DNA from: Dimargaris cristalligena
Taxonomy: Eukaryota; Kickxellomycota; Dimargaritomycetes; Dimargaritales; Dimargaritaceae
Assembly: GCA_027576995.1 (NCBI GenBank)
Contig: JANBQC010000011.1
Coordinates: 80,427-144,426, forward strand
Direction: 5' to 3'
Length of the DNA: 64,000 nt
Both the position numbers and the translations under genes were made by a program. The notes under the pieces were generated by a model that was not told where the DNA came from, ran no database searches, and was given only the letters and a program-made list of their open reading frames with translations. Shown here piece after piece: positions 52,602 to 64,000 of this stretch. Within the stretch, counting starts at the first letter, position 1. Every line of letters begins with the position of its first letter.

Positions 52602-55600
52602 TAACTCGGCGGATTGCCTCTCGGTTCACCCGGCTTTTACCATCCTCCCTAAAGTGCTTGGCTTTAAGCGCAACATTCCCCGGTCATTTGCCACATGTCA
52701 GTTGGCAATTTACGAGCTATAGCCGACTACTTCCGGTATTTCATTTTGTTCTATAGCTTGCATATCGAAGCGATCAATGGTAGGGGGCCTTGCATATTTG
52801 TTTTTTTAAAAAATAGCATCACACAGCCGAAACTATATCATTATGGATGGCTCTAACTCTCACTGTACTCAACCATGAACCCATTGTAGCACTCCTCTAC
52901 TTTGGAGAAATAGCATTTTCTAAAACCGAAAAAAACAGCAACTACTACTACTACTGAAAAACACACCCTGCCCCCACGCTTTATCTTATTTTTTCTTCTT
53001 TTTTATTGCGTTAAAAAAGAAGCCATTTATAATGACGACCATTAATCCACTACTGTACCATCGACTCTATAAATATGTTCAATCAATGACGCGGAAGGTG
53101 TATATTGGCAGTAGTTTAATATATATTTCGATGGGTGAATTATTGCGAGTGGGGGGGGGCGGCCGATTCCAAGAGCCATGTCGGATGAAGTGGGCTTGGA
53201 CGAGGGTCCGGTTGGCAGAAGGGAGGGGTAGCCAACTCCCAAGGCAATGCGGATGAAGCAAGGGGCCAAGGTCAGACTCTGAAAAGGGGAGGGAGATAAC
53301 TGCGAGTGAATGACTTAGTCGCGTTCCACTGACCATGCGTCCGTAATAGTCCGAATAAGGGGCGGCAGAGAGAGAGGGGTAGTAGTACACCACACCGGCA
53401 CAGAGGAACCAGTGGAACTGGGACTGCCGTGCTTGTTGTGGTCAATTTACTGATTACGGTAGTATAGGCTATACTTGCTTCCGGATATTGTAAAGCGCGA
53501 TGATGGTGGTAGTGGGGCCACACTGCCCAAAATCCAGAGCAGCTCGGTTGACTAGTTGACAGTCATGAACACGCTCCTCGCTAGTAACTTCGCCGTCGTG
53601 TGGTTCCTCTTCTGCGCGGTAGGCAGACTTTAGGGAGGAGTATAGGGAGCTAAACCAAGTTACCGACTGTGTCAGTTGCGTAATATGTGTGCTTTATGGG
53701 TGAAAGACCGAATACTCATCGAGGCCCTCATTGCTGGGGCGTCATTGGGCAATCTAGAAGCCATGTATGGACATTTTCTAGATAACCGATTGGATAGCTG
53801 ACGACCGGTTTCCTAATCCAGATTGCAATAGCACCGTTATTGCCTCATTAATTTACCGAGCATGCCATATAGAGTACACTTCGATGGAATGGTAATTTAG
53901 CGGACTCGTGGTGGTGACCTGTTGGGCGGTGGGGTATCTTTACAGTAAGCTAAGCGGGCTTTATTATGCCCCTATACTCATCTACCATCAAAGACAGATT
54001 AGGGAATAGGTTATCATACCCCTTGTCATTCCAATCCCTCTACTCCATACTTGCTTCCGGTGAAGACATTTAAGTAGACTAGCTGGGCAGGGGTGCCTTC
54101 GGAGACTTTTTTTAAATTTTTTTGAGTGGGGGTGAAGAGGGGTGGGGATAACTAAGAAGGCTCTCAAGTGATACTCTCCCGATGCTTGACATGGAGGGTA
54201 TGCTGGGGAGAATAGGGGCCATTCTTCGAAAAAGAGGGGAGGGGGGTTTAGTAGCCCCAACCCATCTTTAATTGTTGGGCACGGGATTTCCCAGTGGATG
54301 CTCGAATTAGGAGGAGCCTCGCCCCCTCTTCGAAAAACCTGACCGGCACAGCGATAACGGCGAGGAGAAGGAAATGTCGTGGTCCGAGCGGGTTGAGGGC
54401 AAGGGGGGAAGGCGGTAGAGAGGAGGAGGAGTAAGAGAGGGGAGGGAGGCTCGAGTCGTCGGGATGGGGGGCATCTCTCTACTGGCTCGAGGCCCGCCGC
54501 TGTATCATGCGCAGGATTAATAAGACCCGGTCCGCTATTCTACGCTTCCGAAATAGTCATGGCAGGGTGCATCGCACTAAATCCCATCGGATCCTGCGTT
54601 TTTAGAGCCCCCCCCCCCGCCTCTTCGCATTCGAAAACCCGCGTATTTCTCTCCACGCACACCCGCCACATTATAGCGACTTGTCTTTCACAAATGTCTC
54701 AGAAACACTACTAGTCAATATGGGCTCGGCTTGGGCTAGTAGACCAATGAATGAGCCGATTTCGCAGTCAGCTGGGAAATTCAACGGAAATATTAGTGGT
54801 GGACTTCAGTGTCACCTGGATTTGGACCGCGGGGGTTTGGGTCAAGGCATTTTTATAGTGCTCCTTTATAGCCCGGTATTGAATCAGAGCGCCCGCTTAT
54901 TGGGTACTGCTTCGGATAGTGAAAGAGCACTTTAGTCCGAAAGGCGATGTCCGATCGTGTTATCGCCTGCCTATACACAAATCGGCGCTGGCACCGGGAA
55001 GCCAACCGCCCGATGATGGGCATCTACCACGCCCAATGTGCCTTTTTGTCGCCCACTGCCTGTCCGCGAAGTTGAACTCGCCTCCTCCCCTCTCCTGTGT
55101 TTCGCTGCGTCGGCCGATAGCGTAGTTATCGCAGGGTCTCGATGGCCCAACCTTATAACCCATGCATGCCCCAGTCTATATACCCTCCCGCCCGCATCTC
55201 TGGCCCGGTCACCTCTACAGTGGCGGTATTTTTGGATACCTGTCCCCATTATTACGGCGGCTCGCGACCCCGTACTAGAAGTACATTCCGCGTATCCTGT
55301 CACTGCCGCTACACTACATTTCCCCCTTCGCTTCACCATTCCTCCCGTCGTCCCATCGCCCGCCCGGCCCACTGGGTTGGGGCCATAGCCAATACACCCC
55401 CCCTCTCTTTCGCCTCCTTTTCCTTTTCCTCTTCCTGCTCACCCCTCCCCTCTCTTCGCAGTCTACTATATAGAGGGCATCATTCCCCACCACCTAGAAT
55501 ACTTATCCTCTTGCATTCCTTGCCACTGCCTTATCTTTTGCACTCTCCATCCGGCATCCTCCATTATCCGCCTGCATCATCTCCCTCTGTCTATCTCTCT

Positions 55601-57663
55601 GTTGCATCGGCTTTCGACCCTAGTACATACATTCATCGGTTTGTTGCGGGGGTTACCCTTTGTTATCACCCGCACACTCCGACTCTTCATATAGTAGCTC
55701 ATCACTAGCCCTCTCGCATTTTTAGATAAAACGCGTGCGTTAGCTAATCTCCATCACTCCTGGATTATCCACTACATATATACGCATTAGCTCATCTTCC
55801 CCGCTACATAGTATTTATCTTGGCTAGAACCGCTACAACCCCCCTCCTCCTCCGTTACTATTACTACTACTACTACTCCTACTACACTCTCTTTCCCTTT
55901 TAATCGCTTCCTTTGTTTTGTATACCTGTATTTATGTTTATATTTACAAGTAAGTAGTTCTCTGTGTATTCATCTGCTCTTTTTCAATTCCAGCTTTCGA
56001 CTATACCGCATACCCCGCTCCTGCTGAGTTAGCTCTATTCTGGTCCGATCCTCGCACTTATCCGAATATATTCCGAGTATTCTCAGCCTATCTACAGGCC
56101 GCGACCACTCCGCCCCGATACCCCGATACAACCGGATATTCTCTCAGTCTATCCCCATCCTTAAACCAACCAACGTCGATCTGACCTATCGATCCCTATT
56201 CCGGTCGTACAATCGTTGAAGACACCTGTGTCACTCAACCTGTCCGTGACCGCCATTTTCGCTTCGCTCCAGCCGACATCCCGGTTACCAATTCCCTGTT
56301 ATTCGATTGGCCTTTTTAATACATCGTCATTAACTAAGCCATCGCCGACCCTGTGTTTTTAATCATCACCTCTAGTATTCAAGTTATTTTCCGACCTGGA
56401 TTCCCCCCTTCTGATTCATAATCTGCTATTAATCTCACCTAATAGTCTTTAATTTTTCCAGCGCCTTTCCCCCTCCTCCCTCGCATTCTTACCCACGCGT
56501 AAACCTTCCTCCCCCCTTTCTCTCTCATTACTTCCGGTGGTCTCCCTCCATCGCTAAGACCCCTCCCCTAATCAACCTCTACAAAAGACCCTTCGGTCTT
56601 ATCCTTGGCCCCTTAACCACACTAAATCATCGCCGCTGCCACAGTTAGGCCTGACCCTTCTTTTCCTTGGGTTGGTTTCACACGACAGGTTTAATTTATA
56701 GCAGTTGTCTCTCCTTAGCGACGAAACCTCTCCTCCATTCTACTTCGCTTGGTCTCTGAAAGTTAATCATTTACCTGGTTTCTTTATGCCCTTTTAGTTT
56801 TCTACTTCTCCGTTGTGTGGCCATATCCTTTTCTTATCCTCTCGCCTTTCTATTCTTTTTTTTTAAAAAAAAAACAGCAGCCTTCGTTTTCATTAGTATC
56901 AATTCCGTTTTAGTAGGTGTAGAGATTAGCCCCGGTCCCTTTCAATCGAGACGTTAATACTTCGGACTCCATCCCCGGATTGACAGTTCTGATTACTATC
57001 TGCGGTAGACTTAGTGCTTTAGTTGTCTTTATATTCCATTTGATAGAGCGGCACATCCAGAATCTAGATAATCTTCTCGACTACACTGCTCTATTACGAC
57101 GTGGCCCCCATTCGGCAACCCCCGGTCTGACCAAATATAAAAATCGCCTTCATCACGCGCCCTACACCAAGTCTCGCCCCATCCCTTATCTCCAACCCAG
57201 CAATACATATATCTATCCACCTTATAGCCCTTTCTAATTACTTGGTGCGGTGATCTTAGTATATCCCTTTTTGCTCAATCGTCCCTGATCGAAATAGCCA
57301 CATTCATCCCATTTGCACCTCATACACCGTTGCTATCTATACCACCCTAGTATAGGAGGTGTATATTAATAGCTTTGGCAGTTGCTCGTCATTTTTGGCC
57401 GCCCTCTCGACCCTTGTTGCCCCTGTTACATTCCTATTTAAACGGCCATCGGCAGTAGTCAGCCACTTAGCTGATCCCGTTTGGCACCAGGGGTAGCCAT
57501 TTGCCATATTTAGTTTGGCACCGGTGTTTACTTGGTCCGGTTTCGGCTAGCCTAATCTCTTTATTGTATACCATAGTCTACTGCACGGGTCGACCCTCGC
57601 ATTATTCTATTTATTATACACACTATATACTCCCTCGCCTAATATCCTCTTTACCCTGAGACT
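52602..57663. other. 5-kb intergenic region upstream of the PLC-X gene
   Basis: No supported gene. From about 55000 to 57660 the plus strand is markedly pyrimidine-rich, with frames that are Ser/Pro/Leu-rich artefacts of CT tracts. A minimal intron-like unit (GTAAGT at 55950 to CAG at 55993) lies inside and may be part of a long spliced leader. T-A junction tracts occur at 52801, 54107 and 56856. Confidence 0.45.
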
Positions 57664-58782
57664 ATGCGGTCACTTTCCCTTTGGACGCCCCTGGTTCGGC
57701 TGCCACTCGCCCTGGCCTGGCTGAGTTTCACTCTTCTAACCGCCGTATCCGGTGCTCCCGACGGCCTCACTAATCTCGAGAAATTGGATACCTCCGGGCC
57801 CCTTTGTATGGGTCACGCTCTCCTCTGCGATCGCCCCTACAATCAAATCACCCTAGCCGCCACCCACGTCTCCCATGCGGTACGCAAGAACGAAAAGGCC
57901 ATTGGCACCCAAGACAAGGACATCCCAACCCAACTCAAGGACGGCATCCGCGGGTTCTTTCTGGAAGTCCACCCGTCGCCAACGGAAGCCGCCTCCGCCC
58001 AGCTCTGTTTTATTAGCTGTACTGTGAACGATGGCGGAACCTTGGGCCAGACCCTCCAGGTCCTAGCTAATTTCCTGGCCAATAATCCGCGCGAGTTGGT
58101 CACCATCGTCTTGGATAACCCCGGCGGCGTGGAAACCGCGGCCATCACCAAGGACTTTGTAGCGGCGGGCCTCGATACCCTCTCCGCCACAGGGCCCGCC
58201 CTGGGCGACTGGCAGACCGCCGGCCAACTGCTCGATGCCGGGAAGCAGGCCGTGATTATTGCCCAGGCCAACGTCAAAGCACCCCCCGCCTGGATGGTTG
58301 GTTACGAGACCCACACGACCTACAGCACCCTCGTGGTCCCCGCGGGCGATAAGTGGCCCATGGGTCGCGTGAACTGGAAAGAGGGCAAAATCCCCTTCTT
58401 CATCAACTACCACATGCGGTGGGAAAACGCGACGGTTGAAGGAAGTGTGGAGCCCGTTCCCTACGCCGCCGTGGCCGACATCACCAACGGCTGGGATCTC
58501 AATAGTCACATCGTGGACCTACGTAATAATAATTTTATGTGGCCCCATATCATCGCGACCCATTTCTACAACCAGGGTATGTTATTCGAAACGACCCTGA
58601 GTTTCAACAGTCTACCGATTCCTAATCGGGTGGTTAGTCAATTCTACCCCAAAACTAATTCGAAGCGGACCGAGGCCGTCACGTCGTCGGCTACTTCGTC
58701 GTTCCGGGTCCACAGTCTATCCTCACAGGTCATGACCGGCTTGGCGCTCACTATTTTATCGTTGGCCGCCTACCGGATATAA
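57664..58782 (+). CDS. Secreted, probably GPI-anchored PLC-X-domain-like protein
   Basis: A single exon of 372 residues. Residues 1-30 form a signal peptide ending near VSGAP. The PI-PLC X-like barrel follows: LCDRPYNQITLAATHVSHAV with His68 at the first catalytic position, QLKDGIRGFFLEVH, LCFISCTVNDGGTLGQTLQV, FLANNPRELVTIVLDNPG, and a late VADITNGWDLNSH region. In active relatives the fourth motif reads LCHTSC-like; here Phe116 replaces the second catalytic His. The C-terminus is Ser/Thr-rich and ends in a short hydrophobic tail (VMTGLALTILSLAAYRI) typical of a GPI-attachment signal. Fungal members of this group are secreted or wall-bound and mostly uncharacterised. The His loss suggests a binding rather than catalytic role. 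The ATG follows a pyrimidine-rich leader. Confidence 0.88.
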   Translation: MRSLSLWTPLVRLPLALAWLSFTLLTAVSGAPDGLTNLEKLDTSGPLCMGHALLCDRPYNQITLAATHVSHAVRKNEKAIGTQDKDIPTQLKDGIRGFFLEVHPSPTEAASAQLCFISCTVNDGGTLGQTLQVLANFLANNPRELVTIVLDNPGGVETAAITKDFVAAGLDTLSATGPALGDWQTAGQLLDAGKQAVIIAQANVKAPPAWMVGYETHTTYSTLVVPAGDKWPMGRVNWKEGKIPFFINYHMRWENATVEGSVEPVPYAAVADITNGWDLNSHIVDLRNNNFMWPHIIATHFYNQGMLFETTLSFNSLPIPNRVVSQFYPKTNSKRTEAVTSSATSSFRVHSLSSQVMTGLALTILSLAAYRI

Positions 58783-59750
58783 ACCCAGTTCACAGTGAGC
58801 CTGGTACCACTTTCTTTCTAATAGTTAAAGCCTGATACCCCCCTCTCCCATCCTATCACCCTTTCATACGCACCTGTGTTTTTAAGAGATGCCTTTATTT
58901 AAGCCGGTATGGGGGGGTGTCTGGTTCATTGGATGTTATTACCGAACTTCGACACTCGTAATTGCTATTCCGCTGATCCCCCCTAATGAATAATGATTTG
59001 TTACCCGCTTTTTTTAATTTCACCATTTCTTTTTTATTCAAAAAAATCTACCCAAGGTCCCATGCATCCATTTCCTTTAATGTAATTAATTGCTTTATCG
59101 GTATACCTGCAGAGTTCATTGCTTATGTATATCTGCGTTCCCATATTCCTGTACATTCTGTCACTTCCATATCTATATCTTTAGGCCTCCTTGCCTTGCC
59201 CTAGCTTTTCTCTATCTCTATATCTCTCTCTCTCTCTCTTTATATATATATACATCTTTTATCCAACCGTCGTTCGATTCGCTCGACTATACACAATATC
59301 GGCGTTCTTTCGGCCATGCGGCTCTGATTTCCTTGCCGAAGCCGTATCCCCCCCTCTCTAGTCACTCCATCCCCTCCCTTCTCTTCTCCTCTCTTCTCTA
59401 CTTGCCACGCTTCCCTCTATTTCCCAACAATAAAGAAAGTCTTGATTTTCCGACTAATCCGCGAATGCCCGCATTACTTTGTCGGGGTTGCTCAGCGGTG
59501 ATGCTCGCCGGCATGGTTCATAAACTCCACTAGCAATCCTCTTCATCGTTTACTAGGCCACATTGGAAATCCACGGAATACCAGTGGAGGGGGGCCTAGG
59601 TCGAAAATTCGGACCTTCTTCCGTCCGTAAGTAGTCAGTTGGATAAATTCTCGTCAGTCTCCATTTTATATTTCAATTGTCATCTCCCCCTACCTCTCTT
59701 GTCCCATAGATTAGGTTCATCAAACGTGGAATAGGCGACTCACAGGACCA

Positions 59751-59894
59751 ATATGGGAGTAGTTCAACAAGGCTGTATAACGAAAAATCCATTTGATGAG
59801 GCAAATACGACTGGGTGAAAATAAACATCCCACCGATTTTCCCATACACATATCGGTTAAAACCTTATACAGCCAAGCTGGACTTCACCCATAT
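59751..59894. mobile_element. 144-bp MITE-like element, copy 3
   Basis: Begins ATATGGGAGTAGTTCAACAA and ends GGACTTCACCCATAT. The two ends are inverted repeats over about 30 bp, sharing ATATGGG and GGCTGTATAA in inverse orientation. This is the best-preserved copy for seeing the terminal inverted repeats; it keeps four CpGs. Confidence 0.88.
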
Positions 59895-60091
59895 GATAAA
59901 GTCGCCCAAGCTGGGCATGGTTAAAACCATTCGCGTATTGCACATTTCATTGGCCTGCTCGACTTTGGTCGCCAGCTCCATCACCGACGTTTGACTTGGT
60001 CGATGGACCAGTCCAGCCCAGTACGATTATAGTTCGGGTTAGCTTTAGCGATAACTGTAATCGTCAATGTCCCGTTAATTTACCCCGAATA

Positions 60092-60235
60092 ATATGGCAG
60101 AAGTTCATCCAGGCTGTATAACGAATAATCCATTTGACGAGGTAAATATTACTGGTCAAAAGTTATTCTCCCACATATTCTCCCATACATATATTGTGTA
60201 AAATCTTATACAGTTGGGTTGAAGTTCACCCATAT
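60092..60235. mobile_element. 144-bp MITE-like element, copy 4
   Basis: Begins ATATGGCAGAAGTTCATCCA and ends GAAGTTCACCCATAT, in the same orientation as copy 3. It ends about 240 bp upstream of the Ku80 ATG. Ungapped alignment to the other three copies; two CpGs retained. Confidence 0.88.
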
Positions 60236-60477
60236 CGATACGGCTGACCTTCTGGCTGTCAGTCGGTTAGGTTAGTTGGCGAAGCACTGCTACATCTGTT
60301 TTATTTTATTGTTTTGTCCCCAGAGGACACCCATGTTAAGGAATCTCCTGTTCCCCCATTGCTTCCTAAGCGGCCGTCACCTATACAGTCACTCCCCTTT
60401 ATTTTTATTTTATTCTTACTCCTAGTTTCAATCGGTAGCTCGCCCCTCATCCTCGTCACCGCCATTCGCCCTTTAAC

Positions 60478-63400
60478 ATGAGCACGATCACTGTTTACAT
60501 TGTCGACGTTAGTCCGTCCATGCGCCAGGCCTTAAAGGTCACCGGCCAGGAAGGACTCGAACAGGCCGGCCTCGCGGAGTTTCCGACCCACATGGCCCTT
60601 ACCGAGCATATTCTCAAGGGTATAACCGTCCACCAGGTACAGTAGAGAGCCCAGCCCTCTCAGAGCGCCTTTCCCTATCTATATATACATATCAAGTTGT
60701 AACGATCTCTGTGCGGGGTTACGGCTATGAAGCTCCCCATGCTTGGTTGAGGGGCAGCCCAGGTAGCGGGAAAGAGGTGGAGAGTAAAACAATGACCATT
60801 ACTACTACTACTACAAACAAGCGCCCCCTCTCTCTCTCAGTGTCTTTTTACCCAGCTTGATACTCCGTGGCCTTTTGTTGGCCAATGATCGGATTGTTTC
60901 CCAATGACAGCCCGGGAATGTCCTTGAAACCCAAATAGCAAATGTCCTAATTATTCATCTCCACTATCTTGATCCAACTCACATGTTCACTACCGATGCT
61001 CATGTACAATTTACAAATCGCCGCCGGACCGGTAATTTATAGATATTGAAAGGGCGGAAGAAATCGCTTTTCGCGGCTTTAATCTGTGGCTGCCAAGGTA
61101 CGTCAATTCCTTTTCTTAGAAGCTGCTGTATATTTATTTCCTTGGGATTGGTGTAATGACAATGTCCCATCCGAGAAACTAGGTCTTTTCGGCGTCAAAA
61201 AGGGCTATGTTCATTACATCGTCCCACTGGCCTCTGACCACTGACCACCACCGATCATTTCACCGTGATTTATCCACCCCTCTGCTTCACAACCCCCCGC
61301 TCACACTACTCACCCTCTTCCAGAAACCAGCCACCAAATGATCGAAGAAATTCCCGATCAGTATCACCACATCGCAACGCTCTATCCCGCCGCCCTTGCC
61401 ACTTGGACCCACGTGGCTGCTTTGGAACAACTCCATGGGTCGACACCCACTCCCAACGGAGGCGATCCTCTGTCGGCCATTATTGTGGCCATGGATCTGA
61501 TCCATAAACGCTGTAGTAAAGGAGGTACGTTCCGTAAGCGTATCGTCATTTTATCAGACGGGGGATCGTCATTCATGCAAGCCGATACCACGGCAATTAT
61601 GCAAATGTTGGTTCAATCCAATATCGCCATCGATGTCATGTAAGTAAGGTGTCGTAAATGTATATGTGTGTGAGGGAGGGTTAGTTGGAATATTGCACGA
61701 ATAGGCTCAATAACTGAGGACGGAAGGTGAGCAATGGCCCGTATTAAAGATGGAAAAGGGGTATTCAATTGGAGTCGCTTTGAAACCACCGTGTTTCAGC
61801 TCAAGGTTTTTTATCTCCCACCATCAATGACATATTTCTACTGTTGAGATTAATCCCCAATCTCTATTGTTACTATTTTGATGACCACCCGGTGGTTACT
61901 AAACCCCCCCACTATCATGGGACTGGTGCAGTGGCATCGGACTCCCCCCCAGTACCACCCCCCTCGACTACGGGTATACCCAAACCCTACTTAACCAAGA
62001 CCGGCCCGTACCGAACGACCACTGGTTCCGCCTCTTAGCCCATTCCACCGACGGAGTCTACCGGAACGGTGCGGAAGCGCTCACCGAAGCCGCACGATTC
62101 ACCGACGTCACCACCAAGCCCCACACCATACTCGCCAGCCGCCTCGTCTTTACTGATACCCAACGTTACACCATCAGCCCCGACTTGGTGATGAGCGACT
62201 CTGGGACGACGCCAGACCCTTTGCTTACCATACCCGTACGCCTCTTCATCAAAACCCTGCCGCCCGCGCTAATCAAGTACCAGCTGGTCCGTAAGGATGA
62301 TCCCGCCATCCAGGTAGGGACCCGGTTCCGGACCGAAACGGTGGACCAGAGTGGGGTTCCGGAATTAGCGGAGGTTGGCAGGGATGGGGGTGCGGCATCT
62401 AGTCGTAGCAGCGGGGGTGCTACACCGTTCGCGCCGGGGGAAAGCCGTAAACGGTTCGTAGTAGGCCAGGTCCAGGTGGACGCGAGTGAGTTGATTTCCA
62501 ACGACCCTGCCCTCCCGCATTTTGTTCCCGGATTATACGTACTTAAATTCATCGATATTCAGCAGGTAATCTATTTCCATTTATTGCTATTATCTTTGAT
62601 TGCCTTCATAACGTACATTAGGCGATAATCCCTTATTTGCCAATAGTTTATGATTGTGGACTAGAGTGATGAGTTGTCGCCCGAATTCCAGCTTATAGAC
62701 CAGTTATAGTAGCGCCTGATTACAGATAGCCTGGCTATTCGCCTACCTGTATAGTGGTTGCGGACTTTGTGTAACGTGCTAATCATATGTTTTCCCCGCC
62801 CCATACGAATCTTCCAGTTCAAATCCGAGTTCATGTATGGCCAGATATATTATCTAGTGGGCGACGCTCCCGACGGTGCTAATAATAATAACGCACTCCT
62901 CTTTGCGTCATTGGCCCACGCCCTGCATTCCAAAGGGGTGGTGGCCCTGGTTCATTTCGTGCGAACGGCGGGCAAACCCCCCCGCCTGGCGGTGGTATTT
63001 AGCCCCCCCTCTGGTCCAGGCAACGGTACCGAAGGACAGCCTCCATTGGACTGCCTTTACTTAACCTACGTACCCTACCGCGAAGATTTGCGACGCCTCA
63101 TAATTACCCACGAGGGATCCAGCCGTGATTTGAATGAGACCGAAAATCCTGACGAGGCCCAACTGGACGAATTGGCGGCTAAATTGATCCAGGGCACGGA
63201 ATTGCCCGTACCCGAGAGTCCGGCAGACGAGTAAGTGCCAATTTTTGTACAGATGGAATTTCGTAACCGACCACCGTTTCTTAGGGGGGTTCCTATTAGG
63301 AGAGCGTATCCTATATCCATCATCTCACCCCCCCCGTTGTATATTTTGTATTTATTTTACGGAACCGCCTGGTGGGGGCTCCCTACTTTCACCAACTTAT

Positions 63401-63676
63401 TATGCCCGTAGTTCGCATTCGACCCTTCCCATGATCAGTGGATTCCAAACCAATTACCTCAACCAACTTCTTCTCCACAAGTGGGCCACTGGCGGTCCGG
63501 GGGCCCCGATGCCGAGTCCATGGCTCGCCCGACAGTACCAGCTGTACCACCAAGAAGACCCAACGGTTCGCCAAACTATGGAGGAGCTCTCGAAGTTTTC
63601 CCCCAAGGTGGATCTAACGGCCGAATCATCCGGGTCGGGAGACGAACAGGGTTCCGATGCCGATGAGGGAGCCTAA
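60478..63676 (+). CDS. YKU80: Ku80 (Ku86) DNA-end-binding subunit, six exons
   Basis: Exons: 60478-60636, 61043-61097, 61324-61639, 61932-62565, 62818-63230 and 63412-63676 (1842 nt, 613 residues). All five introns (406, 226, 292, 252 and 181 bp) are GT-AG and keep frame. The N-terminal vWA domain starts MSTITVYIVDVSPSMRQALK; exon 2 supplies ILKGRKKSLFAALICG, exon 3 GGDPLSAIIVAMDLIHKRCS and RIVILSDGGSSF, and the exon 3/4 join gives IAIDVIGIGLPPS. Exon 4 begins the beta-barrel (TIPVRLFIKTLPPALIKYQL), with a Ser/Gly-rich insert. Exon 5 carries YGQIYYLVGDAPDGANNNNA and ALAHALHSKGVVALVHF, typical of the Ku80 core; exon 6 gives the post-core helices and an acidic tail. The DNA-PKcs-binding C-terminus of vertebrates is absent, as in fungi. 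With Ku70 it threads onto DNA ends for non-homologous end joining and telomere protection. Confidence 0.93.
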
Positions 63677-64000
63677 CGGCTAAGGAGTTAAGATACCCAT
63701 TGGCCAGGGTGACAGATAGCTTAGGATAAAGCTATATAGTACCGGATGGCTGTCTTTTCTGTTTTCATTTTTTATTATGGTGGGACGACGGCTTTCATAA
63801 TCCAATCGCCCAGGCCTTATAATTTTCCTATCATTTTACATTAGCATACCCTTTGATTCATTATACCCGAAGTCCACTAAACCAAGATCTGACATAATTG
63901 TGTGGTGCTGCAGAGTGCAGGTGACTGGAAGTATATTTAATTACCTGATTCCTTTACTAATTAGAACCCATTTATCAACGTAAAGCACAGCTCCTTGAAT
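63677..64000. other. Ku80 3' flank
   Basis: AT-rich DNA after the Ku80 stop to the window end; no further gene or clear AATAAA recognised. Confidence 0.4.

Larger units (their letters stand above)
58783..60477. other. Intergenic region with two MITE-like copies
   Basis: About 1.7 kb between the PLC-X and Ku80 genes. A CT/TA simple-repeat stretch occurs at 59222-59252. Two 144-bp elements (59751 and 60092) lie in the same orientation, 197 bp apart. The last 170 bases before 60478 are T/C-rich leader-like DNA. No frame is supported. Confidence 0.45.

Noticed and set aside
55038..55708. 188-codon and overlapping plus-strand frames rich in Ser, Pro and Leu
   Set aside because: The composition simply reflects the CT-rich DNA; several frames are open at once and there is no domain or conserved pattern.

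Overview
The window looks like nuclear DNA of an early-diverging (zygomycete-grade) fungus. It has widely spaced genes on both strands, no operons, short GT-AG introns, eukaryotic ribosomal proteins, a Cdc25-type Ras exchange factor, an FHA-less aprataxin like fungal Hnt3, and Ku80 without the animal C-terminal extension. A Zoopagomycota/Kickxellomycotina-like source is my guess; the sequence alone does not settle it. No tRNA, rRNA, CRISPR or viral gene was recognised.

Layout. 0.5-11.9 kb: a secreted subtilisin-like protease (+), an unrecognised coiled-coil protein (-), a membrane-anchored Kelch protein (+) and a large-loop sugar transporter (-). 11.9-19.3 kb: mostly non-coding, with one possible small secreted protein (-). 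19.3-32.2 kb: a translation-rich stretch holding a three-exon 4E-BP-type translational repressor (+), eS10 (-, two exons), a TPR-like protein (-), eS17 (+), a small secreted/membrane protein (-) and uS15 (+, two exons). Between the last two lies a 2.2-kb block almost without CpG. 33.2-42.0 kb: an MBOAT/wax-synthase-like acyltransferase (+), aprataxin (+, two exons) and the SH3-WW-RasGEF protein (-). 42-51.3 kb: 9.3 kb without a supported gene. 51.3-52.6 kb: an NmrA-like protein (+). 57.7-58.8 kb: a secreted PLC-X-like protein (+). 60.5-63.7 kb: Ku80 (+, six exons), complete in the window.

The most notable item is the 4E-BP. Joining three exons gives a 215-residue protein carrying every signature known from animal 4E-BPs: a RAIP-like motif, two TTP phosphosites, the YxxxxLL eIF4E-binding motif, SP/TP sites, IPGVT and a C-terminal TOS-like FELEM. 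The TOS-like motif is encoded by its own 35-nt last exon, so retention of intron 2 would remove it. This suggests a TORC1-controlled cap-binding switch in a fungus.

A second notable item is a 144-bp repeat with imperfect terminal inverted repeats. Four copies, all exactly 144 bp and alignable without gaps, lie at 30312, 34934, 59751 and 60092. They look like a MITE family. The copy inside the CpG-free block has lost every CpG, including one retained by the other three, which points to methylation-driven deamination of that block.

Functional links are loose. Aprataxin and Ku80 both act on broken DNA ends; 4E-BP and three 40S proteins act in translation; the protease, Kelch, PLC-X and two small proteins are secreted or surface proteins. 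(TA)n tracts recur in introns, and the DNA upstream of several genes is strongly pyrimidine-rich on the sense strand.
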